A stretch of 64,000 nt of DNA from Prolixibacteraceae bacterium (GCA_019459525.1 JAIBEY010000068.1:1-64000), one strand, 5' to 3'; numbered from the stretch's first letter, positions 16,157 to 26,361 are shown. The notes: a model not told the origin generated them from the letters alone. A program made the numbers and translations.

Positions 16157-18627
16157 TATTTTTTAATTTTAAAACTGTAAAACAAATATCCTGCAATTGC
16201 CAATAACAAAAGGACTGAACTGGCCAATGAAACTTTGTTTCCAACAAAATAAGAAGCTGGTTCAAATTTAAACTCAATCTCGTGTTTTCCTTCCGGAATC
16301 ACCATGGCGCGCAACACATAATTCGCCTGAATGTGATTGACTTCCTTTCCGTCGATAAAACTTTTCCAACCTTTCGGGTAATAAATTTCTGAGAAAACCG
16401 CCAACTGAGCACCACTGTTCACTGTGGCTTCGTACTTCAGGTAATTGGGCTGGTATTCGGTCAACTTAATTTCACCATCGCCCGAACCGGCTTTAAAACC
16501 CTCCATCTTCTGCTCAAAACTTTTGTTTACAACCGCCGTTAATTTCGGATCAAAATTCCGGAGCGACGAAACTTCATCATCGGCTTTATCAACCAGTTTT
16601 ACCTCTTTTACAAACCAGGCATTTCCCAATGCATGTGTGTTTGAAAGCGGGGCTTGTTTCAGGTCGTAAATGTAATATTTGGTATTCAGCATGTTGATCA
16701 CCGGCAATAAGCTCATCACCGAATCAATCGACTCCGGTTTCTGGAAACCACCAATTAACAGCTTCATTTCCGGATCAATGGCATAGCTGAACAATTCGTT
16801 GTAGCGCTTCATTTTCGCACCATGATAGCCGCCCAATGATTTGTGAAAATAGGAAGTGCGGGCATCGGCCATTGGGTTCTGCAGATTCAGTACACGGTAA
16901 TACAGATCTTTATCCTTTTTGATTTCTTTATCAACAGGCATTTCCTGGAAAGGAACAGCAACTTCTTTCTTTGATGTGAAATTATCGTTATTGAAGTACC
17001 TTTTGTTTACCGGCCACATGTCGCCTAAAACCAGGGCCACCCACAAAATGATGGCATACTGCGCTTTAATTTTATTATTCCAGTAAGCCCAAAGCCCCGC
17101 AGCGGCAAGGGCTACAAATACAAATGTCCGGAAAGCATCAATGCGAAGTGCACTTTTACGGTCGGCGATCAACGCGTCGATCAATTGTTGCGGCCAACCC
17201 ATTTGCAGGTATTGAGCATCGGTGTTTCCGGAAAAACTACCGGCTATTCCGGGCAAAACAGCAAAAATAAGGGCCAACCCTCCGGTAATTCCGAAGGCAT
17301 ATTTCAACCCATTCAGAAACTCGGCAGAGCTGATTTTTCGCTGATAAACTTCTTTAATGGCCAACACCCCGAGCAAAGCCATGGCAAATTGTTGAATGAC
17401 AATGATGTTTTTAACATCCCTGAATTTGTTGTATCCGGGGAAAAAATCGAGCATCAGGTTGGTAAGTATCGAGAAATTTTTGCCCAGCGACAGCAATAAC
17501 GAAACAACAAACACAGCCACCAGCCACCATTTGTCTTTCCCTTTCACCAGAAAAAGCCCGAGCACAAAAAGGAAACACAGCACCGCGCCAAAATAGAACG
17601 GCGCTCCCGAAATAGGCTGGCTTCCCCAATACATGGGCATTCCGCTTTCCACATATTTTTTGGCAGTATCGGCTCCCTGTGCTTCTTTCAGAAATTTATA
17701 CGTTTCGGAACTGGTCCCCAGAGGTTCGCTCATGCCACCACCTTTGAAACGTGGTATAAACGCGGTCATGGCTTCTCCCAGATCATAACTGTAATCCAGT
17801 ATATAATTTTTATCGAGACCACTCGATTTGTTTTCATCATTCAGGCTTAGTTCCGACTGGCCGCGAATAGAGAATTTTCCATATTCGTAGGTCGTATATA
17901 ACCGCGAAAAATTGGTTCCAACAGCAAAAAGTACCGCGACCAAAAGGAAAATGGTCGTTTTGGCAAAATCCGGAAGTGTTTTTTCGCGGATGGCATAAAC
18001 CAGGTAAGTTATTCCGAGTATCAACACCAGAATAGCCGCGTAATAGGTCATTTGCAAGTGATTGGCACTTAGCATCCAGGTCAGGCCCAATGCGGCAATC
18101 AGACTTCCGCCGATTTTATTCTTTTTGAAAGCCAGCAAAACTCCGGCAACTACCAGCGAGGTATAAGTCAGAGCATGTGCCTTGGTTAAATGGCCGGTAA
18201 CCATCACCACAAAACTGAAAGTCATCATTCCGTAGGCCAAACTGGCAGCAAATGCGGTCCACACACCAATGTCGAGCAAAATACAGAGGATAAAAAAGAA
18301 CACAAAACTAAAAGTCAAAATCATCACCGGTTGCGAAATAGCCGTGACCGACTTTTGAATTTTTGAGAAGATCTCGCCCGAATAAACCGTGGAAGTCAGG
18401 TAAGCAGGCATTCCGGCAAACATGTTATTCGCCCAAAGCGCTTCCTTTCCGGTAGCTTCGCGGTAATCCACAATCTCTTTGGCCATTCCTTTAAACTGCG
18501 TTCCATCCGAGCTTTGCAGTTTTTTCCCTTCCAAAACAGGCGAGAAATATACCAGGCTAATAATCAGAAAGAGAACAACAGCAAGGATATAGGGCCGCGA
18601 TTGGCGCAAGAGATTTTTTGTATCCAT
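16156..18627 (-). CDS. YfhO-family polytopic membrane protein
   Basis: The 823-residue protein has about 12 hydrophobic helices across residues 10-540, a large extracytoplasmic C-terminal domain and a final helix near 795-815. It begins MDTKNLLRQSRPYILAVV and has the early GKKLQSSDGTQFKGM and NNMFAGMPAY segments typical of Bacteroidota YfhO proteins. YfhO of Gram-positive bacteria helps glycosylate lipoteichoic acid, so a GT-C-like transferase role in surface glycan modification is plausible but unproved here. It is coupled to ftsX by a 1-bp overlap. Confidence 0.85.
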   Translation of the reverse strand: MDTKNLLRQSRPYILAVVLFLIISLVYFSPVLEGKKLQSSDGTQFKGMAKEIVDYREATGKEALWANNMFAGMPAYLTSTVYSGEIFSKIQKSVTAISQPVMILTFSFVFFFILCILLDIGVWTAFAASLAYGMMTFSFVVMVTGHLTKAHALTYTSLVVAGVLLAFKKNKIGGSLIAALGLTWMLSANHLQMTYYAAILVLILGITYLVYAIREKTLPDFAKTTIFLLVAVLFAVGTNFSRLYTTYEYGKFSIRGQSELSLNDENKSSGLDKNYILDYSYDLGEAMTAFIPRFKGGGMSEPLGTSSETYKFLKEAQGADTAKKYVESGMPMYWGSQPISGAPFYFGAVLCFLFVLGLFLVKGKDKWWLVAVFVVSLLLSLGKNFSILTNLMLDFFPGYNKFRDVKNIIVIQQFAMALLGVLAIKEVYQRKISSAEFLNGLKYAFGITGGLALIFAVLPGIAGSFSGNTDAQYLQMGWPQQLIDALIADRKSALRIDAFRTFVFVALAAAGLWAYWNNKIKAQYAIILWVALVLGDMWPVNKRYFNNDNFTSKKEVAVPFQEMPVDKEIKKDKDLYYRVLNLQNPMADARTSYFHKSLGGYHGAKMKRYNELFSYAIDPEMKLLIGGFQKPESIDSVMSLLPVINMLNTKYYIYDLKQAPLSNTHALGNAWFVKEVKLVDKADDEVSSLRNFDPKLTAVVNKSFEQKMEGFKAGSGDGEIKLTEYQPNYLKYEATVNSGAQLAVFSEIYYPKGWKSFIDGKEVNHIQANYVLRAMVIPEGKHEIEFKFEPASYFVGNKVSLASSVLLLLAIAGYLFYSFKIKK

Positions 18628-18671
18628 AGTATTGATTGGTGTAATTTTTTAATTCGTATTTTCGTGCGAAG

Positions 18672-18679
18672 CAAAAATA
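18672..18679 (-). promoter_or_regulatory. -7 box (TATTTTTG) for the YfhO-ftsX unit
   Basis: An exact TAnnTTTG match 45 bases upstream of the YfhO ATG on the minus strand. It lies just outside the palindromic element at 18686-18834, whose outer arm would overlap the -33 region. Confidence 0.5.
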
Positions 18680-18685
18680 AACCTT

Positions 18686-18834
18686 TTAATTCTACTTTGA
18701 CCGTTTTCAGAACGAAAAGATTTTTAAGCTTTTCACCCCGTCCCTAAAGGGAGCAAGCTTAAAAATCAACCTTTCCCTTTAGGGATTTAGGGTTAAAAAA
18801 GGTTGATTTTTTAATTGAGGCAAAGTAGAATTAA
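18686..18834. repeat. Nested palindromic element A (two hairpins inside terminal inverted repeats)
   Basis: Outer arms TTAATTCTACTTTG (18686-18699) and its exact complement (18821-18834). Inside are two hairpins: stem 18719-18731 with 18755-18767, and stem 18762-18773 with 18799-18810; the stems share bases 18762-18767. Their loops carry ACCCCGTCCCTAAAGGGAG and a near-complement TTCCCTTTAGGGATTTAGGG. The element sits between divergent promoters. The same architecture with different stem sequence occurs at 61247-61386. Confidence 0.85.
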
Positions 18835-18851
18835 GTCAATAACTAAAATAA

Positions 18852-20336
18852 ATGGGCGTAATTAAAAGGCAAACAATCAAGGGTTCGATCTACTCATATA
18901 TGGGTGTGGCTCTTGGATTCCTTTACACCATCCTGTCTATTAAATTACTCTCGTCGGAACAAATCGGACTTACGGCTATTTTGGTAGCAGTTTCCGCGAT
19001 TTATTTGCAATTCTCGACACTTGGATTCACGAAAGTGATTGAACGCCTTTTCCCCTATTTCAGGAATAAGGATCATAATCACAATGGTTTTTTGTTTCTT
19101 ACTTTAGCCGTTGGGATGGCTGGTTTCGCCCTTTCACTAATTACCTTTTTTTTACTGAAACCCTACATCATTGAAAGTAATCAGGTAAAGTCACCACTTT
19201 TAGTGCAATACATCTGGTATCTGATCCCTCTTATCTTTTTCAGGATGTTTTCGGTAATGCTCGACACCTATAATAAGATGCTTTTCGATGCCACAACCGG
19301 ATCAATTTTAAGCGACTTTGTTTACCGTGTCGGTACTCTCCTTTTACTTGGAGCTTTTTTCCTGAATTGGATCAATTTTTCGCAATTTGTTTTTGGGTTT
19401 GTATTTTTCCTGAGCTTACCTGCAATTTATCTGGCAGGCTTACTTATTTACCGGAAGCAATTCAATCTTCAGCCCAAGTTGGAGTTTCTCAAACCACCGC
19501 TGTGGAAAGAAATGATCAGTCTCTCGATTTTCGGCATTATTGGGGGATTGAGCAGTGCTGCGCTCAAACAAGTTGATACCGTCATGCTGAACGCTTACAC
19601 GGACCTTTCCACAACCGGTGTCTATTCAATTCTGTTCTTTTTTGGAACAGTAATCCTGATTCCTGGAGTTGCACTGGGCAAAATATCTTCGACCATCATT
19701 GCCGATGCCTGGAAAAATAAAGATATAGACACGATCAAAGACATTTATTACAAAAGCAGTATTAACCAGTTGTTTGCAAGTTTATTAATCTTTATCCTAA
19801 TTGTTACAAACCTGCATAATGTCTTTAAGTTATTGGGGCCGAAATATGACGGCACCGACTGGGTTATTATACTGATTTCCCTTTCAAGCCTGATTGTTTC
19901 CTCTACAGGATCGAGCGTACAGATTATAGGCACTTCGCACAAATACAAAATACAAACCTATTCCCTGGGTGTTCTGGTTGTTTTGGTCGTCATCTTTTAT
20001 TCGATTTTCATCCCGCTTTGGGGAATGGTAGGTGCTGCTTTCGGGTCATTATTGTCAGTTGCTGGCGCTTCTCTGCTGAGGGTTTTCTACCTCCAGCGGA
20101 ATATGAAATTATTTCCATATCGATTAACCCACATCAAATGTTTGGCAATCGGGGTTCTGGCGTTTGCTGTCGGAAAACTCATCCCGGTTCTGCCGATTCA
20201 TTTTCTGCTCGACCTGATCATCCGCTGTTCGGCAATCAGCGTGGTATTTGTAAGTTTATCCTACGCCTTCCACATTTCTGACGATCTGAATTTGATTGCA
20301 GATAAGTTTCTAAAACAATTAAGAATTCTTAAATAA
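18852..20336 (+). CDS. Polysaccharide/lipid-linked sugar flippase (Wzx/MATE-like)
   Basis: The 494-residue integral membrane protein has about 12-14 helices and begins MGVIKRQTIKGSIYSYMGVALG, a start typical of the polysaccharide biosynthesis (PST/Wzx) family in Bacteroidota. There is no soluble domain. It should move undecaprenyl-linked oligosaccharides across the inner membrane. The next gene starts 3 bp after its stop, so it heads an operon with a cytidylyltransferase-like protein, a NeuB-type synthase and a KdsC-like phosphatase. This suggests the exported glycan contains a nonulosonic-acid-like sugar. Confidence 0.88.
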   Translation: MGVIKRQTIKGSIYSYMGVALGFLYTILSIKLLSSEQIGLTAILVAVSAIYLQFSTLGFTKVIERLFPYFRNKDHNHNGFLFLTLAVGMAGFALSLITFFLLKPYIIESNQVKSPLLVQYIWYLIPLIFFRMFSVMLDTYNKMLFDATTGSILSDFVYRVGTLLLLGAFFLNWINFSQFVFGFVFFLSLPAIYLAGLLIYRKQFNLQPKLEFLKPPLWKEMISLSIFGIIGGLSSAALKQVDTVMLNAYTDLSTTGVYSILFFFGTVILIPGVALGKISSTIIADAWKNKDIDTIKDIYYKSSINQLFASLLIFILIVTNLHNVFKLLGPKYDGTDWVIILISLSSLIVSSTGSSVQIIGTSHKYKIQTYSLGVLVVLVVIFYSIFIPLWGMVGAAFGSLLSVAGASLLRVFYLQRNMKLFPYRLTHIKCLAIGVLAFAVGKLIPVLPIHFLLDLIIRCSAISVVFVSLSYAFHISDDLNLIADKFLKQLRILK

Positions 20337-20339
20337 ATC

Positions 20340-21092
20340 ATGTCTCAATTAGGAATTATCCTTCAAGCCCGAACCGGCTCCACCCGAATGCCCGAAAAGG
20401 TCATCCTGCCTTTTTATCAGGGGCAATCTATTTTGGATTTACTGCTCGAAAAAGTAAAAAAACTTGGAATTCCTTCGGTGCTGGCAACTACCGTTAATCC
20501 ATCTGATGACCGAATTTGTGCTTTGGCCGAAAAACATGCTGTTCCGGTTTTCAGGGGGTCGGAAAACGATGTGCTCGACCGTTTTATTCAGGCTGCCCAA
20601 CAAATGGGATTCAGCAAAATAATCCGGGTTTGTGCCGATAACCCGTTTTTGGATTTGGCCGGAATGCAACGATTAATTACCGAATTTAACCAATCGGATG
20701 CCGATTACCTGAGTTTTCAACTCGCCGAAGGCAAACCGTCTATCCTCACTCATTTTGGTTTCTGGACCGAAGCTGTCCGGCTCGAAGCACTTGAAAAAGC
20801 TCAGAAACTGACCAACGAAAAGTTGTACCACGAGCATGTTACCAATTTTGTTTATGGCAATCCGGAACTGTTTAAGGTTCAATTCATTCAGGCCGATACG
20901 CTGGTATTCTCGCGCACTGATATCCGGATGACACTGGATACCTCGGAGGATTTTGAAATACAGCAAAAAATATTTGAAGCAATCAGCAAGGAAAACCCTA
21001 ATTTTGCAGTTCCCGAAATCGTTGGCTGGCTCGACCAACATCCGGAAATTCTGGAAGCCATGAAAAAGGAGATTGAAAAAAATCAAAAATAA
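20340..21092 (+). CDS. SpsF-like cytidylyltransferase-family protein
   Basis: The 250-residue protein has a Rossmann nucleotidyltransferase fold and opens with GIILQARTGSTRMPEKVILP, the nucleotide-binding loop of the SpsF/CMP-NeuAc synthetase family. RVCADNPFLD carries the metal-binding aspartate. These proteins activate acidic nine- or eight-carbon sugars with CMP or act in spore/surface polysaccharide synthesis. Pairing with a NeuB-like synthase directly downstream supports CMP activation of its product (inference). It is cytoplasmic. Confidence 0.82.
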   Translation: MSQLGIILQARTGSTRMPEKVILPFYQGQSILDLLLEKVKKLGIPSVLATTVNPSDDRICALAEKHAVPVFRGSENDVLDRFIQAAQQMGFSKIIRVCADNPFLDLAGMQRLITEFNQSDADYLSFQLAEGKPSILTHFGFWTEAVRLEALEKAQKLTNEKLYHEHVTNFVYGNPELFKVQFIQADTLVFSRTDIRMTLDTSEDFEIQQKIFEAISKENPNFAVPEIVGWLDQHPEILEAMKKEIEKNQK

Positions 21093-21174
21093 GACGAGCC
21101 AATACCACGGGAGTCGTTGTATTTGCAAAACATCAAATCGTAAATTGGAAACAAAACAATCCTAAATACCTGAA

Positions 21175-22218
21175 ATGTCAAAATCAACCTATATTATCGG
21201 TGAAATCGGGCAGAACCACAATGGCGAAGTTGAGATTGCCAAGAAACTGATCGATGTGATTACCGAGCCAGTTATCGATCATCTTTTCGGGCAGAAACTG
21301 ATGCCGATGAACGCAGTGAAAATGACCCGCCGCGACCTGAACGAGGAACTTTCGGCTTCTGAAATGCACCGCCCGTATGAAAACCCCCACTCATTCGGAA
21401 AAACATACGGCGAACACCGAGCATTTCTGGAACTGAATGACGAAGAGCATTTGGAGGTTTACCGCTATGCCAAATCAAAAGGGCTCGAATTTGTTGAAAC
21501 CCTTTGCGCCAAAGGCTGCCTTTCGATGTTGCGCCTGTTCACACCCGACCGTCTGAAAGTAGCCTCGCGCGACCTGACGAACCTTCCGTTACTGGAAGCA
21601 ATGGCCGAAACCCGGATTCCGATCATTCTCTCAACCGGGATGACCGGCAAAAAAGAGCTGGACGATTCGCTCGAAATTATCAGCAAATACCATTCGAACA
21701 TCAGTATTTTGCATTGTTTGTCGCAGTACCCGTCAGAATATCAAAACATCAATTTGCTGAGCATCACTTATCTGAAAGAACAATATCCGCAATACACCAT
21801 TGGCTATTCCGATCATTCCATAGGGATTCTGATGCCAGCCGTTGCCGTTGGAATGGGTGCCGAAATCATTGAAAAACACATTACACTCGACCGGAACATG
21901 AAAGGCACCGACCATCGCGGATCGCTTGAGCCTGAAGGAATCTGGCGGATGATGCGCGACATCAGGAATACCGAATATGCTATCGGGCAATATGGTATCT
22001 TTGTCAACGAAAAAGTTGAAGCAACACGTGTCAAGTTGGAACGTTCCATTGCCAGCCTGCGTAGTATTGCCGTTGGCGAGGTAATTACCGAAAAAGACCT
22101 GCATATGCTCAGCCCCGGAAATGGTTTTAAATGGGCCGAAAGAGCTAAAATCGTCGGACAAAAAGCATTGGTTGCTATTCCGGCAAACGAAATTATATAT
22201 CCTGAAATGATCGGATAA
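21175..22218 (+). CDS. NeuB/SpsE-family sialic-acid-like sugar synthase
   Basis: The 347-residue protein has a TIM-barrel synthase domain (about 1-270) with EIGQNHNG at the start, ILHCLSQYPSE, IGYSDHSIG and GAEIIEKHITLDR, all NeuB signatures. A C-terminal antifreeze/SAF domain follows (about 285-345). Such enzymes condense phosphoenolpyruvate with a hexosamine-type sugar. The segment after AKKLID departs from the usual GADAVKFQ form: about residues 30-85 have extra sequence rich in charged residues, including MTRRDLNEELSASEM. The exact acceptor sugar therefore cannot be named. It lies between SpsF-like and KdsC-like genes. Confidence 0.87.
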   Translation: MSKSTYIIGEIGQNHNGEVEIAKKLIDVITEPVIDHLFGQKLMPMNAVKMTRRDLNEELSASEMHRPYENPHSFGKTYGEHRAFLELNDEEHLEVYRYAKSKGLEFVETLCAKGCLSMLRLFTPDRLKVASRDLTNLPLLEAMAETRIPIILSTGMTGKKELDDSLEIISKYHSNISILHCLSQYPSEYQNINLLSITYLKEQYPQYTIGYSDHSIGILMPAVAVGMGAEIIEKHITLDRNMKGTDHRGSLEPEGIWRMMRDIRNTEYAIGQYGIFVNEKVEATRVKLERSIASLRSIAVGEVITEKDLHMLSPGNGFKWAERAKIVGQKALVAIPANEIIYPEMIG

Positions 22219-22247
22219 TTGAATCACAAAACACAAATTAAAAGTAG

Positions 22248-22769
<522 letters not shown>

Positions 22770-22791
22770 GAATCTCCATACCAAACATTTC

Positions 22792-22833
22792 ATTCAGGGC
22801 TCCTCTCCAAAAGTGGGGCCCTGAATTTCTTTT
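22792..22833 (+). terminator. Rho-independent terminator of the surface-sugar operon
   Basis: Stem ATTCAGGGC with GCCCTGAAT (22792-22826), extended by CC/GG pairs, followed by TTTCTTTT. It is 22 bases after the KdsC-like stop. Confidence 0.88.
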
Positions 22834-23046
22834 AAACCCGTCATTCACCGGCTAAAAATGCCTTTTCACAGGTTTTATTTACGTCGTCTTCCTTAAAGAG
22901 ACTTCCTTTGTGGCGCCATTAAAAAACAATTAATTCAAGCGAACGTTAGTAATTGCCTTTCCACCGACTGCAACTTATCCAAAAGATTTTGGTCAGTATG
23001 GATCAGTGTTCGTATTAAAAAAGTTCAGAAAACAGAAAACAAAACA

Positions 23047-25392
23047 ATGAAACAACTAATTATTCTTATTCTTTTACTCGGGCTGTCCTTTCCCGGACTG
23101 GCGGGTATGGTAACCCTGAGCGGTTACCTGAAAGACAAGTCGAACGGCGAAGCCCTGATTGGCGCCACGATTTACATTCCGGACTTAAAAACCGGTGTAA
23201 TTACCAATCCCTACGGATTTTATTCCATATCGGTACCCGAAGGGACGTATTCCGTCACGTATTCGTATATCGGTTACCAAAGCCAGTCGCCTCTGGTCAA
23301 CCTAAAAGAAAACAAGCAACTCAACATGATGCTTGAAGAAGATTCGAAACAGATTGATGAAGTAGTGGTTACCGGCGAGAAGAAAAACCGGAACGTGGAA
23401 AGTCTCCAGATGAGTATGGAAAAAGTTCAGGTGAAAATGATCAGGAAACTGCCCTCGTTTATGGGCGAGGTCGATATCATCAAAAGCATCACACTGCTGC
23501 CCGGCATCCAGAATGGCGGCGAAGGCAGCTCGGGGTTGTATGTGCGGGGCGGTGGCCCCGACGAAAACCTGATGATCCTGGACGAGGCACCGGTTTATAA
23601 CGCCTCGCATTTGCTGGGTTTCTTCTCAGTATTTAATTCCGACGCGATTAAAGACGTGCAGGTATATAAAGGTGGTATTCCGGCGGAATATGGTGGAAAA
23701 GCCTCATCGGTAATTGATATCCGCATGAAAGACGGAAACTCGCAACAGTTGGGTATGAGTGGCGGTATCGGCAATATTTCGAGCCGGTTGACGGTTGAAG
23801 GCCCCATTATTAAGGATAAATGGAGTTTCATCGTTTCAGGCCGCCGCACTTATGCCGATTACCTGGGTAAACTAATGGGACTGGAAGAGTTGAAAGACAA
23901 CCAACTGTATTTTTACGACCTGAACCTGAAAACCAATGTTGAGATTAATGATAAAAACCGGATCTACCTTTCGGCTTATACCGGGGATGATTATTTCAAA
24001 GCTGGCGAATCGATTTACATGCGTTGGGGAAACCTCACTTCCACTGTGCGGTGGAATCACCTCTTCAGTAATAAATTATTCTCCAATACCTCGTTTATTT
24101 TCTCCAGATACAATTACAACCTGGGCGTTCCCGGAAATGCGGCTGATCAGTTCGACTGGACTTCACAGATTTCGGATTACAATTTCAAGGAAGATTTTTC
24201 GTGGTACCTGAACTCTAAAAACAAATTAACTCTCGGCGTTAACCTGATTTATCATCATTTTGAACCGGGAGAGGTTGATGCCAACGAAGGTTCTTATTTT
24301 ACCGACCTGAAACTGACGAATTACAACGCCATTGACAACTCGTTGTATGTCTCGAATGAGCAAAGCATCGGCCCAAAATTAACCCTGAGATATGGATTGC
24401 GCTACTCCTATTTTCAGCAAATCGGGAAAGGAAAAGTACGCGAATACCAAAATCCGGAGCAACCCAATGATGATGAAGTTACTGATGTGAAAGAATATGG
24501 CCCGGGAGAACTGATTCCACCACCTTACCACAATCTGGAGCCACGGTTGGCTGTGAAATACATGCTGACACCCGAAAGCTCCATTAAAGCATCGTACAAC
24601 CGAATGGCGCAAAACCTTCACCTGATTTCGAATACCAACTCTCCCACACCGCTCGACATCTGGCTTCCAAGCAACAGCTACATCAAACCGCTGATAGCCA
24701 ATCAGGTTGGATTGGGTTATTTCCGGAATTTCAAGGATAACATGTTTGAAACTTCGGCGGAAGTCTATTATAAAAAGATGGACAACGTGATTGATTACAT
24801 TGATGGTGCAGAATTGTTCCTGAATGAAGACCTCGAAACCGAGTTGCTACGCGGGAAAGGTTATGCCTACGGATTGGAATTGTACGCCAAAAAGCAAGCA
24901 GGCAGGCTGACGGGCTGGCTAAGTTACACCTTGTCGAAATCGATGCGCGAAATTCCGGGCATTAACGAGGGAGAAGCTTACCCATCGAGTTACGACCGCA
25001 CCCACAATGTTTCGTTTGTGGCCAATTACGAACTGAGCAAACGCTGGAGCCTATCATCCACCTGGGTGTTTTCTACCGGAAACCCGACTTCTTACCCCAT
25101 TGCCAAATACGACGTTCAGGGTAATACCTTTTATTACTATTCGGCGCGTAACAGCGACCGTATTCCTGACTATCACCGTCTCGACTTTTCGGCTACTTAC
25201 GACTTTAAGAAAAACGACCGGAAAAAGGTAAAACAGTCGCTCAACTTCTCGGTTTACAATGTTTATGCCCGAAGGAATGCCTATTCGGTCACCTTCCGTC
25301 AGAACGAGGACAACCCCAATGTTTCGGAAGCCACCCGTTTATCTATCATCGGCAGTATGATTCCGTCTATCACTTACAATTTTAACTTTTAA
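23047..25392 (+). CDS. TonB-dependent receptor with CarboxypepD_reg-like domain
   Basis: The 781-residue protein has a signal peptide (about 1-20), an N-terminal carboxypeptidase-regulatory-like beta-sandwich (about 23-105, SGYLKDKSNGEALIGATIYI), the TonB-box-like IDEVVVTGE, a plug domain (about 120-230, with LYVRGGGPDENLMILDEAPV) and a 22-strand barrel ending in YNFNF. It is an outer-membrane importer. It lacks an adjacent SusD; instead a DUF4249 lipoprotein follows 12 bp downstream, a recognised pairing of unknown substrate. No FecR/anti-sigma gene is nearby. Confidence 0.93.
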   Translation: MKQLIILILLLGLSFPGLAGMVTLSGYLKDKSNGEALIGATIYIPDLKTGVITNPYGFYSISVPEGTYSVTYSYIGYQSQSPLVNLKENKQLNMMLEEDSKQIDEVVVTGEKKNRNVESLQMSMEKVQVKMIRKLPSFMGEVDIIKSITLLPGIQNGGEGSSGLYVRGGGPDENLMILDEAPVYNASHLLGFFSVFNSDAIKDVQVYKGGIPAEYGGKASSVIDIRMKDGNSQQLGMSGGIGNISSRLTVEGPIIKDKWSFIVSGRRTYADYLGKLMGLEELKDNQLYFYDLNLKTNVEINDKNRIYLSAYTGDDYFKAGESIYMRWGNLTSTVRWNHLFSNKLFSNTSFIFSRYNYNLGVPGNAADQFDWTSQISDYNFKEDFSWYLNSKNKLTLGVNLIYHHFEPGEVDANEGSYFTDLKLTNYNAIDNSLYVSNEQSIGPKLTLRYGLRYSYFQQIGKGKVREYQNPEQPNDDEVTDVKEYGPGELIPPPYHNLEPRLAVKYMLTPESSIKASYNRMAQNLHLISNTNSPTPLDIWLPSNSYIKPLIANQVGLGYFRNFKDNMFETSAEVYYKKMDNVIDYIDGAELFLNEDLETELLRGKGYAYGLELYAKKQAGRLTGWLSYTLSKSMREIPGINEGEAYPSSYDRTHNVSFVANYELSKRWSLSSTWVFSTGNPTSYPIAKYDVQGNTFYYYSARNSDRIPDYHRLDFSATYDFKKNDRKKVKQSLNFSVYNVYARRNAYSVTFRQNEDNPNVSEATRLSIIGSMIPSITYNFNF

Positions 25393-25404
25393 AATCCGAC
25401 AATC

Positions 25405-26361
25405 ATGAAAAAATATTTGCACACTATAGAAAACTCCCTTCGCTACGCTACGCTACTCAGGGAGCGGCACTTCGGACTTCGGACTTTTGCTGTCTTCCTG
25501 ATTTCGTTTGTTCTTTTAACCTCCTGCGAAGATGTTATTGACGTGAAGCTGAACGACGAAAGCCTGAATCTGCTTGGTGTGGAGGCCAGCATAACGACTC
25601 AGGACGAGCCAACTGTATTTTTGTATAAAACGCTGAAGGTGAATCAGGATGAAACTTATCCCGGAATCAGTGGCGCAGTAGTAACTGTTTCAGACAACGC
25701 AAGTCCGGCCAATTCGGTTACCCTGGTTGAAGATCAGCAAAAAAAAGGATTTTATCGGGTTCCTGAAAACGCCGATTATTTTGGAGTTGCCGGCCGCGAA
25801 TATACGTTGACCATCCTGTCGGAAGGCAAAACCTTAACAGCCAAAGACAAGCTGACAAAGGTTGAACCGATTGACTCGATTCAGATTTTTCCGTCGCTGC
25901 GCGGAGATAAGCTCTTTCTGGGCGTATTTTCGTATGGGCAAGAACCTCAGGGGTTGGGTAATTTCTACAAATGGGATGTCTATGTGAACGATACACTCAT
26001 CCATGAGGCTGACCGTTTAGCTATTGCCAGCGACGAATTTGTAGATGGCAATTATATTTCGAAACTTGAGATCTACACTGATTTTCATGATACGAACAAA
26101 CCGGAAGAACGGATGCTCAACCTGAATGATACCATCACGGTAAAGCAGACTTCAATCTCAGAATTTGCCTATAAGTTTTATTTGCAGATGATTAATCAGA
26201 GCAGTACCGGTTCGCTGTTCAGTGTTCCAACAGCCAACATAAAAAGCAATTTTACCTCAACCGATGGGAAGCCAGTTTTAGGACTCTTTGTAGCCAAAGA
26301 CGTTTCTGTTTCGAATGATGTAGTGATTGATCAAACAATTGAAGATCAATTGAAAAAGTAA
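25405..26361 (+). CDS. DUF4249 outer-membrane lipoprotein
   Basis: The 318-residue protein has a lipobox LLTSC (Cys about residue 41) and a beta-rich DUF4249 body containing ISGAVVTVSDNAS, GREYTLTI and FYKWDVYVND. It should be a surface or periplasmic partner of the TonB receptor encoded 12 bp upstream. The region before the hydrophobic core is unusually long: residues about 9-25 (ENSLRYATLLRERHFGL) are encoded by a palindrome-bearing repeat-like stretch (25432-25487). The extension is basic and open, so export may still work. The operon ends at a terminator. Confidence 0.87.
   Translation: MKKYLHTIENSLRYATLLRERHFGLRTFAVFLISFVLLTSCEDVIDVKLNDESLNLLGVEASITTQDEPTVFLYKTLKVNQDETYPGISGAVVTVSDNASPANSVTLVEDQQKKGFYRVPENADYFGVAGREYTLTILSEGKTLTAKDKLTKVEPIDSIQIFPSLRGDKLFLGVFSYGQEPQGLGNFYKWDVYVNDTLIHEADRLAIASDEFVDGNYISKLEIYTDFHDTNKPEERMLNLNDTITVKQTSISEFAYKFYLQMINQSSTGSLFSVPTANIKSNFTSTDGKPVLGLFVAKDVSVSNDVVIDQTIEDQLKK
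25432..25487. repeat. Repeat-like insertion inside the DUF4249 signal sequence
   Basis: The stretch has CTCCCT (25434-25439) and AGGGAG (25459-25464) arms around a CGCTACGCTACGCTA tandem and then ACTTCGG repeated twice. Composition differs from flanking codons and resembles intergenic repeats common in Bacteroidota. It keeps the reading frame and lengthens the n-region of the signal peptide. The boundaries are approximate. Confidence 0.5.
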
